Shown here: positions 34,810-43,037 of the stretch, in pieces
How the letters are laid out: each line of letters opens with the position of its first letter
How positions within the stretch are numbered: position 1 is the stretch's first letter
Origin: CAZOVB01 sp964583095
Lineage (GTDB): Bacteria; Planctomycetota; Phycisphaerae; SM23-33
DNA length: 64,000 nt
Assembly: GCA_964583095.1 (NCBI GenBank)
Contig: CAZOVB010000009.1
Span: forward strand, 35,726 to 99,725
Direction: 5' to 3'
Position numbers and translations under genes: made by a program
Notes under the pieces: generated by a model
What the model saw: only the letters and a program-made list of their open reading frames with translations
Told to the model about the DNA's origin: nothing
The model's database searches: none

Positions 34810-37185
34810 ATGCCGGATACATCCATTGCTTTCGTCGGGAACTACCTGCCCCGGCGCTGTGGAATCGCAACCTTTACCCACGACCTCTGCGAAGCCGTTG
34901 CCTTGCAGGTGGCCGGCCGAAATGACGACGTGTTCGTCCTGGCCATGAACGATCAGCCCGAAGGCTACCCCTACCCCAATCGCGTGCGGTTCGAGGTCCG
35001 CCAGAATACCCAGGCCGACTATCGCCTCGCCGCGGAGTTCCTCAACGTCCACCAGGTGGACGTGGTCTGCCTCCAGCACGAGTACGGCATCTTCGGGGGA
35101 ACGTGCGGTTCGCACATTCTGGGACTGCTTCGAAGACTGCACAGGCCCCTGGTGGCCACCCTTCATACGGTCCTGCGGGAGCCCAACGAAGAGCAGAAGC
35201 TGACCATGCGGGAACTGGGAAGGCTGGCCGACCGCCTGGTGGTAATGAGCGACGTCGCCCACGACATGCTCAAGGAAGTCTACGACGTTCCCAACGAGAA
35301 GGTCGTCACCATCCCCCACGGGATACCGGATGTACCGTTTGTGGATCCCAGTTACTTCAAGGACCAGTTCGGCGTGGAAGGCCGAAAGGTGATGCTGACC
35401 TTCGGTCTGCTTTCCCCCGGCAAGGGCCTGGAATATGCAATCGAGGCGCTGCCGGCGGTCGTCGAGCAATGTCCGGAGCTGGTGTACATCATCCTGGGCG
35501 CGACCCATCCGCACACCAAGCGCGACAGCGGCGAGGAGTACCGCAACTCCCTGGTCATGCGGGTCAATGAGCTGGGGTTGGGCGACAATGTGAAATTCGT
35601 CAATCGATTCGTGGATCTCAAGGAGCTCTGCGAGTACCTCGGCGCTGCGGATCTCTACGTGACGCCCTACCTGAACGAAGCCCAGATCACCTCCGGTACG
35701 CTGGCCTATGCGATGGGGACAGGCAAGGCCGTAGTCTCCACCCCCTACTGGTACGCCGAGGAAATGCTCGGGGACGGGCGAGGCCTGCTGGTTCCCTTCC
35801 GCGACAGCGACGCCATCGCCGAAAAGGTCACGGGGCTGCTGGAGAACGAGGTCGAGCTCAACGCCACGCGCAAGCGGGCTTACAATTACTGCCGCAAGAT
35901 GATCTGGTCCCGCGTCGCCCAGGACTACCTGGATATCTTCCAGGAGGCCAAGGAGGCCTGGGTCCAGCGGCGACACCACGTGGTCCGCACGCCGGCGGCC
36001 CTTTCCGAGACGACCGACGAGCTGCCCGAGGCGGACCTGCGTCACCTTCGGACGCTCAGCGACGATACCGGCCTGCTCCAGCACTGCAAATACTCCACGC
36101 CGGACCGCCGGTACGGCTATCGCACCGAGGACAACGCCCGGGCCTTGATCGCCGCGACCATGTACTGGGACCAGGAACACGAAGAGTCGGTCCTGGGGCT
36201 GATCCAGACTTACCTGTCGTTCCTGGATTTCGCTTTTGATGAAGAGAGCGGCCGATTTCGCAACAAGCTCGGCTACCACCGCCGGTTCGATCTGGGTGAA
36301 CCCTTCAGCGAGACCTGCCACGGTCGGGTAATCTGGGCGCTGGGCACGTCTGTGGCGCTGTGCCCCCATGAATCGATGATCGCCCTGGCCACGCGCCTGT
36401 TTCACCAGGGACTGGCGGCGATGGAGGATTTCGACTTTCCACGAAGCTGGGCCCTTGCGATTATGGGCATCCAGGCCTACCTGCGACGTTTCGGAGGGGA
36501 CAGCGAGGTGCGCCGGTTCCGTGCGATGTTCGCCGAGAAACTGATGGACGGCTTCGAAGACTGCGCCGACGACCAGTGGCCCTGGTGTGAGGATACGGTC
36601 ACGTACGCCTCGGCCAAGATTCCCCACGCCCTGATGATGGCCGGCAAATGGATGCAGCGCAACGAGATGATCGAGCGAGGCAAGGCCAGCCTGCAATGGC
36701 TGCTGGATATCCAGACCAAACCCGACGGCATGTTTTCCTTCATCGGCACGGAGGGTTTCTACCCGCGAGGCGGAGAAATGGCCCGTTGGGACCAGCAGCC
36801 CATCGAGGCCCAGAGCATCGTGGAAGCATGCGTCGAAGCCTATCGCGTCACGCGGGAGGATCACTGGCTCAGCCAGGCCCGGCGAGCATTCAACTGGTTC
36901 CTGGGAGACAACGACCTTCGCACGCCGTTGTATGACTTCACCACCGGCGGCTGCCGGGACGGACTGCACGCCGACCGGGTCAATGAAAACCAGGGGGCCG
37001 AGTCACTCCTGGCCTGGTTGATCTCCCTGCTGACGATGCACGACATCGAAATGGAAAGAACTCTCGGCCACGTTCCGACCGATACAAATACAGGGCTGCG
37101 TCCCGTAGCCAACCCGATCAAACCTACCGGCCCCGTCGTGGGAGCAAGGACCAGAGAGCATGGCGTCACCGATTGTAATGATTAG
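34810..37185 (+). CDS. GT4 glycosyltransferase fused to C-terminal helical (alpha/alpha-barrel-like) domain
   Basis: The 791-residue protein starts at the ATG after GGAGACAAA. Residues 1-390 are a GT-B glycosyltransferase of family GT4: NYLPRRCGIATFTHDL at the start, VVCLQHEYGIFGG, VVTIPHGIPDV, MLTFGLLSPGKGLEYAIEAL, and the nucleotide-sugar loop with ITSGTLAYAMGTGKAVVSTP. Residues 420-770 are a separate helical domain (TEDNARALIAATMYW, GRVIWALGTSVAL, QPIEAQSIVEACVEAY, RVNENQGAESLLAWL) like the (alpha/alpha)6 barrels of glycan-active enzymes. The fusion may couple synthesis and trimming or binding of one glycan. Its end overlaps the start of a second GT4 gene by 26 bases, so the two act together. 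Donor and acceptor are unknown. Confidence 0.8.
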   Translation: MPDTSIAFVGNYLPRRCGIATFTHDLCEAVALQVAGRNDDVFVLAMNDQPEGYPYPNRVRFEVRQNTQADYRLAAEFLNVHQVDVVCLQHEYGIFGGTCGSHILGLLRRLHRPLVATLHTVLREPNEEQKLTMRELGRLADRLVVMSDVAHDMLKEVYDVPNEKVVTIPHGIPDVPFVDPSYFKDQFGVEGRKVMLTFGLLSPGKGLEYAIEALPAVVEQCPELVYIILGATHPHTKRDSGEEYRNSLVMRVNELGLGDNVKFVNRFVDLKELCEYLGAADLYVTPYLNEAQITSGTLAYAMGTGKAVVSTPYWYAEEMLGDGRGLLVPFRDSDAIAEKVTGLLENEVELNATRKRAYNYCRKMIWSRVAQDYLDIFQEAKEAWVQRRHHVVRTPAALSETTDELPEADLRHLRTLSDDTGLLQHCKYSTPDRRYGYRTEDNARALIAATMYWDQEHEESVLGLIQTYLSFLDFAFDEESGRFRNKLGYHRRFDLGEPFSETCHGRVIWALGTSVALCPHESMIALATRLFHQGLAAMEDFDFPRSWALAIMGIQAYLRRFGGDSEVRRFRAMFAEKLMDGFEDCADDQWPWCEDTVTYASAKIPHALMMAGKWMQRNEMIERGKASLQWLLDIQTKPDGMFSFIGTEGFYPRGGEMARWDQQPIEAQSIVEACVEAYRVTREDHWLSQARRAFNWFLGDNDLRTPLYDFTTGGCRDGLHADRVNENQGAESLLAWLISLLTMHDIEMERTLGHVPTDTNTGLRPVANPIKPTGPVVGARTREHGVTDCND

Positions 37186-38383
37186 CAGTTACCCCCCGCG
37201 TCTGTGCGGGATCGGTACTTTTTGCGAAGAGGCCAGAGAGTTCATCCAGGCCCAAAACCCCGACCGCGAGGTACTGGTCATCAGCCATACCGACGGCGGA
37301 GGCGAGGGAGTCTTTCCGCTGATCGATATCTCGCAGAGCGGCTGGTGGCGCGTGGTGGCCGAGAAGGTTCACGAGCTTCAGCCCCACGCGGTGCATATCG
37401 AACACGAATACGGCCTGTACGAGCACTACGACGAAAGAGGTCACGGCGACGGCAACGAGGGACTGCTGGATTTGCTCGATGCGATCAGCGATGTGCCCAC
37501 TGTCATCGAGCCGCACACGGTACACGGCCGCCTGACCGATTACGAAGCGGACTTCATCTTCAAGATGTGTCGCCGAACCGACGTGGTGCTCTTCAAATGC
37601 CATTACCAGAAGTGGCGGCTGGACTGGACCTTCCGCGGGCGCGGCTGGCCCACCCCTCGGAATATCATGGTGGTCCCCCATGGCGCGCGAGACGACAGGC
37701 GCTTCAGCCTGGCCCAGGTCGTCGAGCTGCGGGAGGAACTCGGGCTCAACGATGTCGATCTGTCCAGTCACCTGGTGGGCCTGATCGGGTGGATCCAGTC
37801 CAACAAGCGATGGGACATCCTCACCAGCATGTGGGAGGAAATCCACCATACCATCCAGGAGCGAACCGGGCAGGACTGGGATCTCCTGGCCGCCGGGGCC
37901 ATGCGCGACCCGAACCACAAGCAGGACTACGAAACCTACAAGCGCGAGGTGCAGCTTCTGGAAAACAAGGGCCTGGCCCACTACTACGAGTTCATTCCCC
38001 GCGGGGATGTGTATTACAAGATGATGGCCGTGTGCGACTTCATCGTGCTGCCCAGCACGGACGAAACGCAATCGGGCACGCTGGCCAGAATCATCGCGCT
38101 GAACAAGCCCTATGTAACCACCGCACCGATGGAAGGGTTGACCGCCCAGACGCTGGAAAACGGCGGCGGGCTGCTCTTTACCACCAAGGACATGCTCAAG
38201 GAGCACGTGGTCCGATTGGCCTGCGATGAGAGACTCCGCCTGGCCATGGGGGAAAACCTCAAGCGGTACCTGGACAACGTGGTCAGTTGGAACGTGGTGG
38301 CCGAGCAATACAACGAGGCCTACAAGCTCGCCGGCCAAGCCAAGAAAACCGGCAAGCCCGTGCTGCTGCCGATGGAGTTCTGA
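37160..38383 (+). CDS. GT4-family glycosyltransferase, partner of the preceding fusion
   Basis: The 407-residue protein opens with SSYPPRLCGIGTFCEEA, which closely mirrors the start of the preceding gene product and marks the two as paralogues. It has the GT-B layout with AVHIEHEYGLYEHYD, VVPHGARDDRRFS, VGLIGWIQSNKRWDIL and a donor-site loop STDETQSGTLARIIALNKP. No signal peptide or membrane segment is seen, so it works in the cytoplasm. The start lies inside the end of the preceding gene, giving translational coupling. A strong terminator follows 50 bases after the stop. The product could be a storage, compatible-solute or surface oligosaccharide. Confidence 0.8.
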   Translation: MASPIVMISSYPPRLCGIGTFCEEAREFIQAQNPDREVLVISHTDGGGEGVFPLIDISQSGWWRVVAEKVHELQPHAVHIEHEYGLYEHYDERGHGDGNEGLLDLLDAISDVPTVIEPHTVHGRLTDYEADFIFKMCRRTDVVLFKCHYQKWRLDWTFRGRGWPTPRNIMVVPHGARDDRRFSLAQVVELREELGLNDVDLSSHLVGLIGWIQSNKRWDILTSMWEEIHHTIQERTGQDWDLLAAGAMRDPNHKQDYETYKREVQLLENKGLAHYYEFIPRGDVYYKMMAVCDFIVLPSTDETQSGTLARIIALNKPYVTTAPMEGLTAQTLENGGGLLFTTKDMLKEHVVRLACDERLRLAMGENLKRYLDNVVSWNVVAEQYNEAYKLAGQAKKTGKPVLLPMEF

Positions 38384-38432
38384 ACCTGGAAGAGCCGTAT
38401 TCCCCGCTCGGGACTCGACGGCAAAACCCAAA

Positions 38433-38471
38433 CGGCGGCGCTGCCTGAGAAGACAGCGCCGCCGCTTTTTT
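38433..38471 (+). terminator. rho-independent terminator after the glycosyltransferase pair, possibly bidirectional
   Basis: CGGCGGCGCTG at 38433-38443 pairs perfectly with CAGCGCCGCCG at 38454-38464, followed by C and six T. On the opposite strand the hairpin is followed by TTTGGGTTTT, so it may also end the convergent hcp operon, whose stop is 28 bases away. Confidence 0.92.
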
Positions 38472-38498
38472 ACATCTCTTCAGCTTCCAGTTCGCAGA

Positions 38499-40166
38499 TC
38501 AGCCCAGCGTAGCGGCCAGGTCTTCCTGCGGCGTCGAAATCGGCTTGATGTTGAACTTCTCGACCAGCACGTCCAGGATGGCCGGGGTGACAAAGGCCGG
38601 CAGCGACGGTCCCAGTCGCATGTCCTCAATGCCCAGGTACAGCAGCGTAAGCAGGATGCAGACGGCCTTTTGCTCATACCAACTGAGAATCATCGAGAGC
38701 GGCAGGTCGTTAACGCCGCAATCCAGGGCATCGGCCAGGGCCGAGGCGATCTGAATCGCCGAGTACGCGTCGTTGCACTGCCCGCAGTCCAGCAGGCGTG
38801 GGATGCCTTCGATGTCGCCGAATTCCATTTTGTTGAAGCGATACTTGCCGCAAGCCAGCGTGAGCATCACGCAGTCGTCGGGGACCTGCTCGGCGAACTC
38901 AGTATAGTAGTTTCGGCCTGTCTTGGCTCCGTCGCAGCCTCCCACCAGGTAGAAGTGGCGGATCTTACCCTCCCCGACCAGGGAGAGGACCTTTTCGGCA
39001 GCTCCCAGAACGGCATTGCGTGCAAAGCCGATGGTGATGGTTTTTTCCGGGGCGTCCTCGGTAAAGCCCTCTGCCTGCTGGGCGGCCTGGATGACCGGGG
39101 AAAAATCCTCTCGCGTCACATGCTTCACGCCGGGCCAACCGACCAGGCCGGTGGTAAAGATCCGGTCGTTGTAGACCTTCTGGGGCCTCTGGATGCAGTT
39201 GGTGGTCATCAGGATCGCGCCGGGGAAGTCCGCGAATTCCCGCTGCTGATCCTGCCACGCTCCGCCGTAATTGCCGACCAGGTGATCGTACTTCTTCAGG
39301 CCTGGATAGGCCAGGCAGGGCAGCATCTCGCCGTGGGTGTAGATATTGATTCCGGTTCCCTGGGTCTGCTGGAGCAGGGCTTCGAGATCCTTGAGGTCGT
39401 GACCGGAGACCAGGATGCACTTGCCCCTGACCGGTGTCACGCGGACTTCGGTCGGCTCGGGGTGTCCGTACGTGCCGGTGTTGCCCTCGTCGAGCATGCC
39501 CATGACCTTCAGGTTGACTTGGCCGACCTTGAGCACCAGGCCCAGCAGGTCGTCCATGGAGAGATCATCCTTGGTGAGCATGTCCAAAGCTTCGTGGAAG
39601 AAGGCGTACACTTCGTCGTCCTCCACGCCGAGGATCATGGCATGATCCGCATAGGCGCCCATGCCCTTCAGGCCGTAGGTCGCCAGCTCTCGCAGGGCGT
39701 TCAGATCCTCACCGTATTTCTCGCGGCGGTCCAGAACGCCGACCTCGTCGCCCTGGGCGACCATGCCGTCGATGTCGTCGGCCGGAATGAACGAAGCCGG
39801 TCCGGACAGCTCTTGGGGCTTGTCGCCGGCGTCGCGAGCGGCCTGGTGGTACTTCTGCCTGACCTGTTCACGGACCGTCACGGCCTCGCGAATGGTTTGG
39901 GCAATCGCCTCGGGATCAAAGTTCACATTGGTGATGGTGGTGAACAGACCCTTGAGCACGAAACGATCGGCCTGGGGGTCCTTCACGCCGTACTGCCTGG
40001 CCCGGTGGGCGTACATCGAGACGCCCTTGACCGCGTGGACCAGCAGGTCCTGGAGTTTGGCCACGTCCGGAGCTTTGCCGCAGACGCCGTGCTGGTCGCA
40101 GCCGACATCGTGTGCTTTCTGCTCACACTGAAAGCAGAACATCTTGGTTTGTTCTTTGCTGATCAT
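38499..40166 (-). CDS. hcp: hybrid cluster protein (hydroxylamine/nitric oxide reductase)
   Basis: The 555-residue protein is a full-length Hcp. The N-terminal [4Fe-4S] motif is C-X2-C-X8-C-X5-C in MFCFQCEQKAHDVGCDQHGV, the spacing found in Hcp of strict anaerobes. The hybrid-cluster ligands lie in SGHDLKDLEALLQQ, HGEMLPCLAYPGL, TTNCIQRPQ and LLDCGQCNDAYSAI. Hcp reduces nitric oxide or hydroxylamine and protects anaerobes from nitrosative stress. AGGA precedes the ATG by eight bases. The start overlaps the stop of the ferredoxin-like gene as ATGA, so the two are co-translated. An HcpR-like palindrome lies upstream of that gene. Confidence 0.95.
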   Translation of the reverse strand: MISKEQTKMFCFQCEQKAHDVGCDQHGVCGKAPDVAKLQDLLVHAVKGVSMYAHRARQYGVKDPQADRFVLKGLFTTITNVNFDPEAIAQTIREAVTVREQVRQKYHQAARDAGDKPQELSGPASFIPADDIDGMVAQGDEVGVLDRREKYGEDLNALRELATYGLKGMGAYADHAMILGVEDDEVYAFFHEALDMLTKDDLSMDDLLGLVLKVGQVNLKVMGMLDEGNTGTYGHPEPTEVRVTPVRGKCILVSGHDLKDLEALLQQTQGTGINIYTHGEMLPCLAYPGLKKYDHLVGNYGGAWQDQQREFADFPGAILMTTNCIQRPQKVYNDRIFTTGLVGWPGVKHVTREDFSPVIQAAQQAEGFTEDAPEKTITIGFARNAVLGAAEKVLSLVGEGKIRHFYLVGGCDGAKTGRNYYTEFAEQVPDDCVMLTLACGKYRFNKMEFGDIEGIPRLLDCGQCNDAYSAIQIASALADALDCGVNDLPLSMILSWYEQKAVCILLTLLYLGIEDMRLGPSLPAFVTPAILDVLVEKFNIKPISTPQEDLAATLG

Positions 40167-40924
40167 GACAGCTTCCTTTCTCCTTTGAGGGTACCATCGA
40201 TCCCGATGGTGATATCGTTGACTTCGATGTCGCTCTTGCCGCTGCGGCTGATCGCCTGACTGACGGCCATGACAATGCCGTTGCAGCATGGAACTTCCAT
40301 GTGCGCCACGGTCACCGAACGAATGTCATTGTGGGTGAAGATCTCTTCCAGCTTGCCTGCATAGCCGAGAATGTCATCGAGCTTCGGACAACCAATGGCC
40401 AGAGTCTTGCCGGCCAGGAGCTTCTCGTGGAAGTCCGGCATGGCCGTCGAGACGCAGTCGGCTGCGATGAGCACATCGGCGTTCTGCCACATGTCGCCCC
40501 CGGTGGGCAACAGACCAAGCTGTACCGGCCAGGTTCCAAGCTGGGAGGGTCGTTCGGCCGGGGCCTTTTCTGTCGAGCTCGGCCGGGGCTTGGGGGTCTG
40601 AAGCTTTCGAAGGGCGGCCCCGGGGCATCCTCCGGAAGGAGGCGTCTGCCCCGTCGGTTGCGAAGGCTCGGACTCCTGCTTTTCCAGGTGCTCCCTGACG
40701 GCTTGTTCGTCGAATTCCTCGGCGGGCCTCTCCTCGATGGTGATGGCTTCCTTGGGGCATTGGCCGAGGCAATTGCCCAGCCCGTCGCAGAGATTGTCGG
40801 AGATCAGCCGGGCTTTGCCGTCGATGATCTTGATGGCGCCCTCGGCACATTGGGGAATGCAGAGGCCGCATCCGTCACAGAGGTCCTCGTCGATCTTCAC
40901 GATCTTGCGGTTGGTGATTGTCAT
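40163..40924 (-). CDS. ferredoxin-domain protein, probable electron donor to Hcp
   Basis: The 253-residue protein has two ferredoxin-like motifs at its N-terminus: CDGCGLCIPQC, a full [4Fe-4S] site, and CDGLGNCLGQCP, in which the second Cys of the usual set is missing, as is common in this family. A Pro/Ser-rich linker follows (about residues 75-125). The C-terminal domain (about 130-253) has a Cys-containing core (LIAADCVSTAMPDF, AIGCPKLDDI, VAHMEVPCCNGI) resembling small thiol or iron-sulfur modules that accompany Hcp in anaerobes. It precedes hcp in the operon with a four-base overlap and probably passes electrons to it. AAAGGA lies nine bases before the ATG. Confidence 0.8.
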   Translation of the reverse strand: MTITNRKIVKIDEDLCDGCGLCIPQCAEGAIKIIDGKARLISDNLCDGLGNCLGQCPKEAITIEERPAEEFDEQAVREHLEKQESEPSQPTGQTPPSGGCPGAALRKLQTPKPRPSSTEKAPAERPSQLGTWPVQLGLLPTGGDMWQNADVLIAADCVSTAMPDFHEKLLAGKTLAIGCPKLDDILGYAGKLEEIFTHNDIRSVTVAHMEVPCCNGIVMAVSQAISRSGKSDIEVNDITIGIDGTLKGERKLS

Positions 40925-41002
40925 CTGATTCGATCCTTTCCAGGCGGTCTTTGTCTCCGCCATCGACGTCTACCAGGATCGCAGATGTGCCTCCTTTGTT
41001 CC

Positions 41003-41016
41003 TTGACCTGGGTCAA
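41003..41016. promoter_or_regulatory. HcpR/FNR-type palindrome upstream of the hcp operon
   Basis: TTGACCTGGGTCAA consists of perfect TTGACC and GGTCAA half sites separated by two bases, 79 bases before the ATG of the ferredoxin-like gene. Crp/FNR-family regulators HcpR and Dnr that control hcp in many anaerobes recognise closely similar TTGAC/GTCAA palindromes. No such regulator gene is in the window. Confidence 0.65.
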
Positions 41017-41022
41017 GCCGCT

Positions 41023-41042
41023 GAAATTTCCGGAGAAATTTC
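41023..41042. promoter_or_regulatory. tandem palindrome GAAATTTC upstream of the hcp operon
   Basis: The self-complementary octamer GAAATTTC occurs twice, at 41023-41030 and 41035-41042, with CGGA between. It lies just outside the HcpR-like site and could be a second operator or part of the upstream AT-rich promoter element. Confidence 0.35.
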
Positions 41043-41124
41043 TGCTTCAAGCCTTTGCGGTAGGATAGCGCCTCGCCGAGCCACAAACGAGTCCCCCTCA
41101 GGGCTTGGCAGATACCCCCCCTGC

Positions 41125-41478
41125 CTAAAGCCATCCCGTCATCCGGGCCAGTTGCCTGCAGTAATCCAGAAAATCCGGCCAGGCGACGTTCGAGGGAATC
41201 CCGTGATCACAGCCTGGAATGTACCCTCCTTTGCCCACTGCGGGCTCAAGACGCTCCATCTCGCCGACCAGAGATTTTCCCCCCCCCTTGCCATGGCGCG
41301 CTTGTCCACCCCCTGGCGATAGGCGATCTGCCGGCCATACTTATTCTGAAATGCGGGCAGATCGTTTCCTGCAGCGACTTCCAGCGGGCTGGTGACATTG
41401 ACGCCGCTGTGGATCCAGAGCGGAATCAACTCCCCGACGTATCCGTCGCTGTCAACCTCGATCAGTGGGCAGGCCGCC
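41125..41478 (-). pseudogene. C-terminal half of a URO-D family methyltransferase gene with frameshift
   Basis: The minus strand encodes the last third of a URO-D family protein. One frame gives LIEVDSDGYVGELIPLWIHS, LEVAAGNDLPAFQNKYG and GVDKRAMARGG; after a run of nine G (plus-strand C at 41279-41287) the reading continues in another frame with EMERLEPAVGKGGYIPGCDH and IPSNVAWPDFLDYC, ending at TAG 41125. It aligns with the end of the intact protein at 43646-44758 (TDCDGDVRPIVESFLEGG, RGGFIPHCDHRCPPNV). The N-terminal two thirds are absent; the fragment stops where the oppositely oriented AraC fragment begins. The gene is dead. Confidence 0.82.
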
Positions 41479-41481
41479 TGG

Positions 41482-41664
41482 TTGCTGAGCCCCAAACGCT
41501 ATCAGCTTCAAGCGAAAATCGATGAGGCGCGCAGGCTCCTCTCCACAGGGGCTATGAGTGTCACGGACGCCGCCATGGAGCTTGGCTTCAGTTCCAGTCA
41601 GCATCTGGCCACGGCATTCAAGTCCATTCTCGGCTGCCCGCCGTCTTCCGTGGGCCCGGCCTGA
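41482..41664 (+). pseudogene. C-terminal helix-turn-helix remnant of an AraC-family regulator
   Basis: The plus strand encodes LLSPKRYQLQAKIDEARRLL and then SVTDAAMELGFSSSQHLATA followed by FKSILGCPPSS, the final part of an AraC DNA-binding domain, ending at TGA 41664. There is no sensor domain and no first helix-turn-helix; upstream bases belong to the URO-D remnant on the other strand. With that fragment it forms a scar in which both 5' ends of a divergent gene pair are missing. Confidence 0.8.
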
Positions 41665-41673
41665 GAAAGACAA

Positions 41674-41699
41674 CGGGCCCGCGCCGAGGCGCAGGCCCG
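41674..41699 (-). terminator. hairpin terminator after the propeller gene
   Basis: CGGGCC-GCGCC pairs with GGCGC-GGCCCG with a single C/A mismatch and a GA loop. It begins 27 bases after the stop of the minus-strand propeller gene; on that strand it is followed by TTGTCTTTCT, a moderate T-rich tail. Confidence 0.65.
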
Positions 41700-41725
41700 C
41701 TGATCTTTCTATCGCTTGCGTCTCC

Positions 41726-42964
41726 CTACTTGCGGATATCGACGCACTTGATGCTGTTCTGGTCGCGGACTACGAGCAGGCCGTCGCTCAGTGCCAGCGG
41801 CGCCCAGATCTGCCGGCCCGAGAGAAGCGATGTCTTGGACAGCTCCTTGTACCCTTCGGGAGACGGCTGGACGATGTAGAGATCTCCGGTCTGACCGTGG
41901 ATGACAAACAACTTGCCGTCGGCGTAGATCATCTGCCCTCGCTCGAAGCTGGGATTCCGGCCGGATTTCCAGATGACCTTGCCGTCGGTGTCGGCACAGA
42001 CCATGCCTTCGTTTCGGCCGTTGCCGTTATCGAGTCCGTAAAGATAGTCCCCGATCTTGATGGGGGTCTGCATCTGGCAACTGATCTGCTTGGTCTTGCC
42101 CTGCTCGCTGACGCGGAAGCTGTCGCCGGAGGGCTGAATCTCGATAATGGCTGAGCCTACGTTGTAACCGCTGGTCATGAACAGCCGGTTTTCGTCGATT
42201 TTCACAGGCTGGGGAACGGCTGCCACGCGCCCCTTCCAGCCGGTATAGCCCCAGAGGATGTTTCCATTTTCCGGGTCGAGGCCCACCACGCCCTTGTCGG
42301 TGAGCATGACCAACTGCTCCCGACCGCCGATGGTCATCAGATCCGGGGAGGTGTATTCCATTCCTCCGATCGGCCGGCTCTGCCACAAAGCCTTGCCGCT
42401 GGATTTGTCCAGCGCGATCAGACCGGCTTTGCCGGAGAGGGGCGCGACAATCACCTTGTCTTCCAGAACCAGCGGCGACTGGGAAGATACCCACTTGGGC
42501 AGCCGGCCATTGTATTCCTCGATCAGGTCCCTGGACCATCGCAACTTCCGGGTCTTGCGGTCGAAGCAGTAGACATCGCCCAGGGCGCCGACAGCGTAAA
42601 CGCCTTCGTCGGTCACCGAAGGGGTGCTCCGCTGGCCGGTGAAGCGGCCTGTCGAGCCGGCGGCATCGACGCCGGTCGACCAGAGCAGGTCGCCCTCTTT
42701 CAGATCGTAGACCTTCAGGACGTCCTGCCTGTCCTCCACGCGATCCAGGAAGAAGACCTTGCCATCGGCAATGGCCGCCCCGCTGTAGCCGGGGTTGGCT
42801 TGGGTCGACCAGAGAATCTTTGCTCCGCTCTTGTCGAAGGCATCGATCAGATCGGACTCCTGGGAGCAGAAGTTCCGGTCCGGGCCTCCAAACTGGGGCC
42901 AGTCGGCCAATGCGGGAGAACTCAATAGATACAGCAGTACTGCAGGGATAACGAGGTTGCGCAT
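41726..42964 (-). CDS. secreted PQQ-type beta-propeller repeat protein
   Basis: The 412-residue protein starts at the ATG seven bases after AAGGAG and has a signal peptide (LVIPAVLLYLLSSPALA). Blade repeats include VFFLDRVEDRQDVLKVYDL, YAVGALGDVYCFDRKTRKLR, LIALDKSSGKALWQSRPIGG and VGLDPENGNILWGYTGWKG. It is a shorter and more canonical relative of the propeller proteins at 822 and 9921, closest in style to outer-membrane assembly protein BamB or WD-like PQQ proteins, but neither role can be assigned. It lies downstream of an O-methyltransferase-like gene and a URO-D gene on the same strand, with 73-base spacing. A hairpin terminator follows. Confidence 0.75.
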   Translation of the reverse strand: MRNLVIPAVLLYLLSSPALADWPQFGGPDRNFCSQESDLIDAFDKSGAKILWSTQANPGYSGAAIADGKVFFLDRVEDRQDVLKVYDLKEGDLLWSTGVDAAGSTGRFTGQRSTPSVTDEGVYAVGALGDVYCFDRKTRKLRWSRDLIEEYNGRLPKWVSSQSPLVLEDKVIVAPLSGKAGLIALDKSSGKALWQSRPIGGMEYTSPDLMTIGGREQLVMLTDKGVVGLDPENGNILWGYTGWKGRVAAVPQPVKIDENRLFMTSGYNVGSAIIEIQPSGDSFRVSEQGKTKQISCQMQTPIKIGDYLYGLDNGNGRNEGMVCADTDGKVIWKSGRNPSFERGQMIYADGKLFVIHGQTGDLYIVQPSPEGYKELSKTSLLSGRQIWAPLALSDGLLVVRDQNSIKCVDIRK

Positions 42965-43037
42965 CAAAAAACTCCTTGAGGATTCGGGCTCAGTTCAAAA
43001 TAGAACGTGTTGTTTCTGTCTTCAGGCGAGAATCATT

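Noticed and set aside
34687..36969. 760-codon minus-strand frame opposite the GT4 fusion gene
   Set aside because: Antisense shadow of a clearly recognisable glycosyltransferase; no ribosome site or domain.
38226..40259. 677-codon plus-strand frame opposite hcp
   Set aside because: Antisense shadow of hcp, whose motifs are complete; it also starts inside the second GT4 gene.
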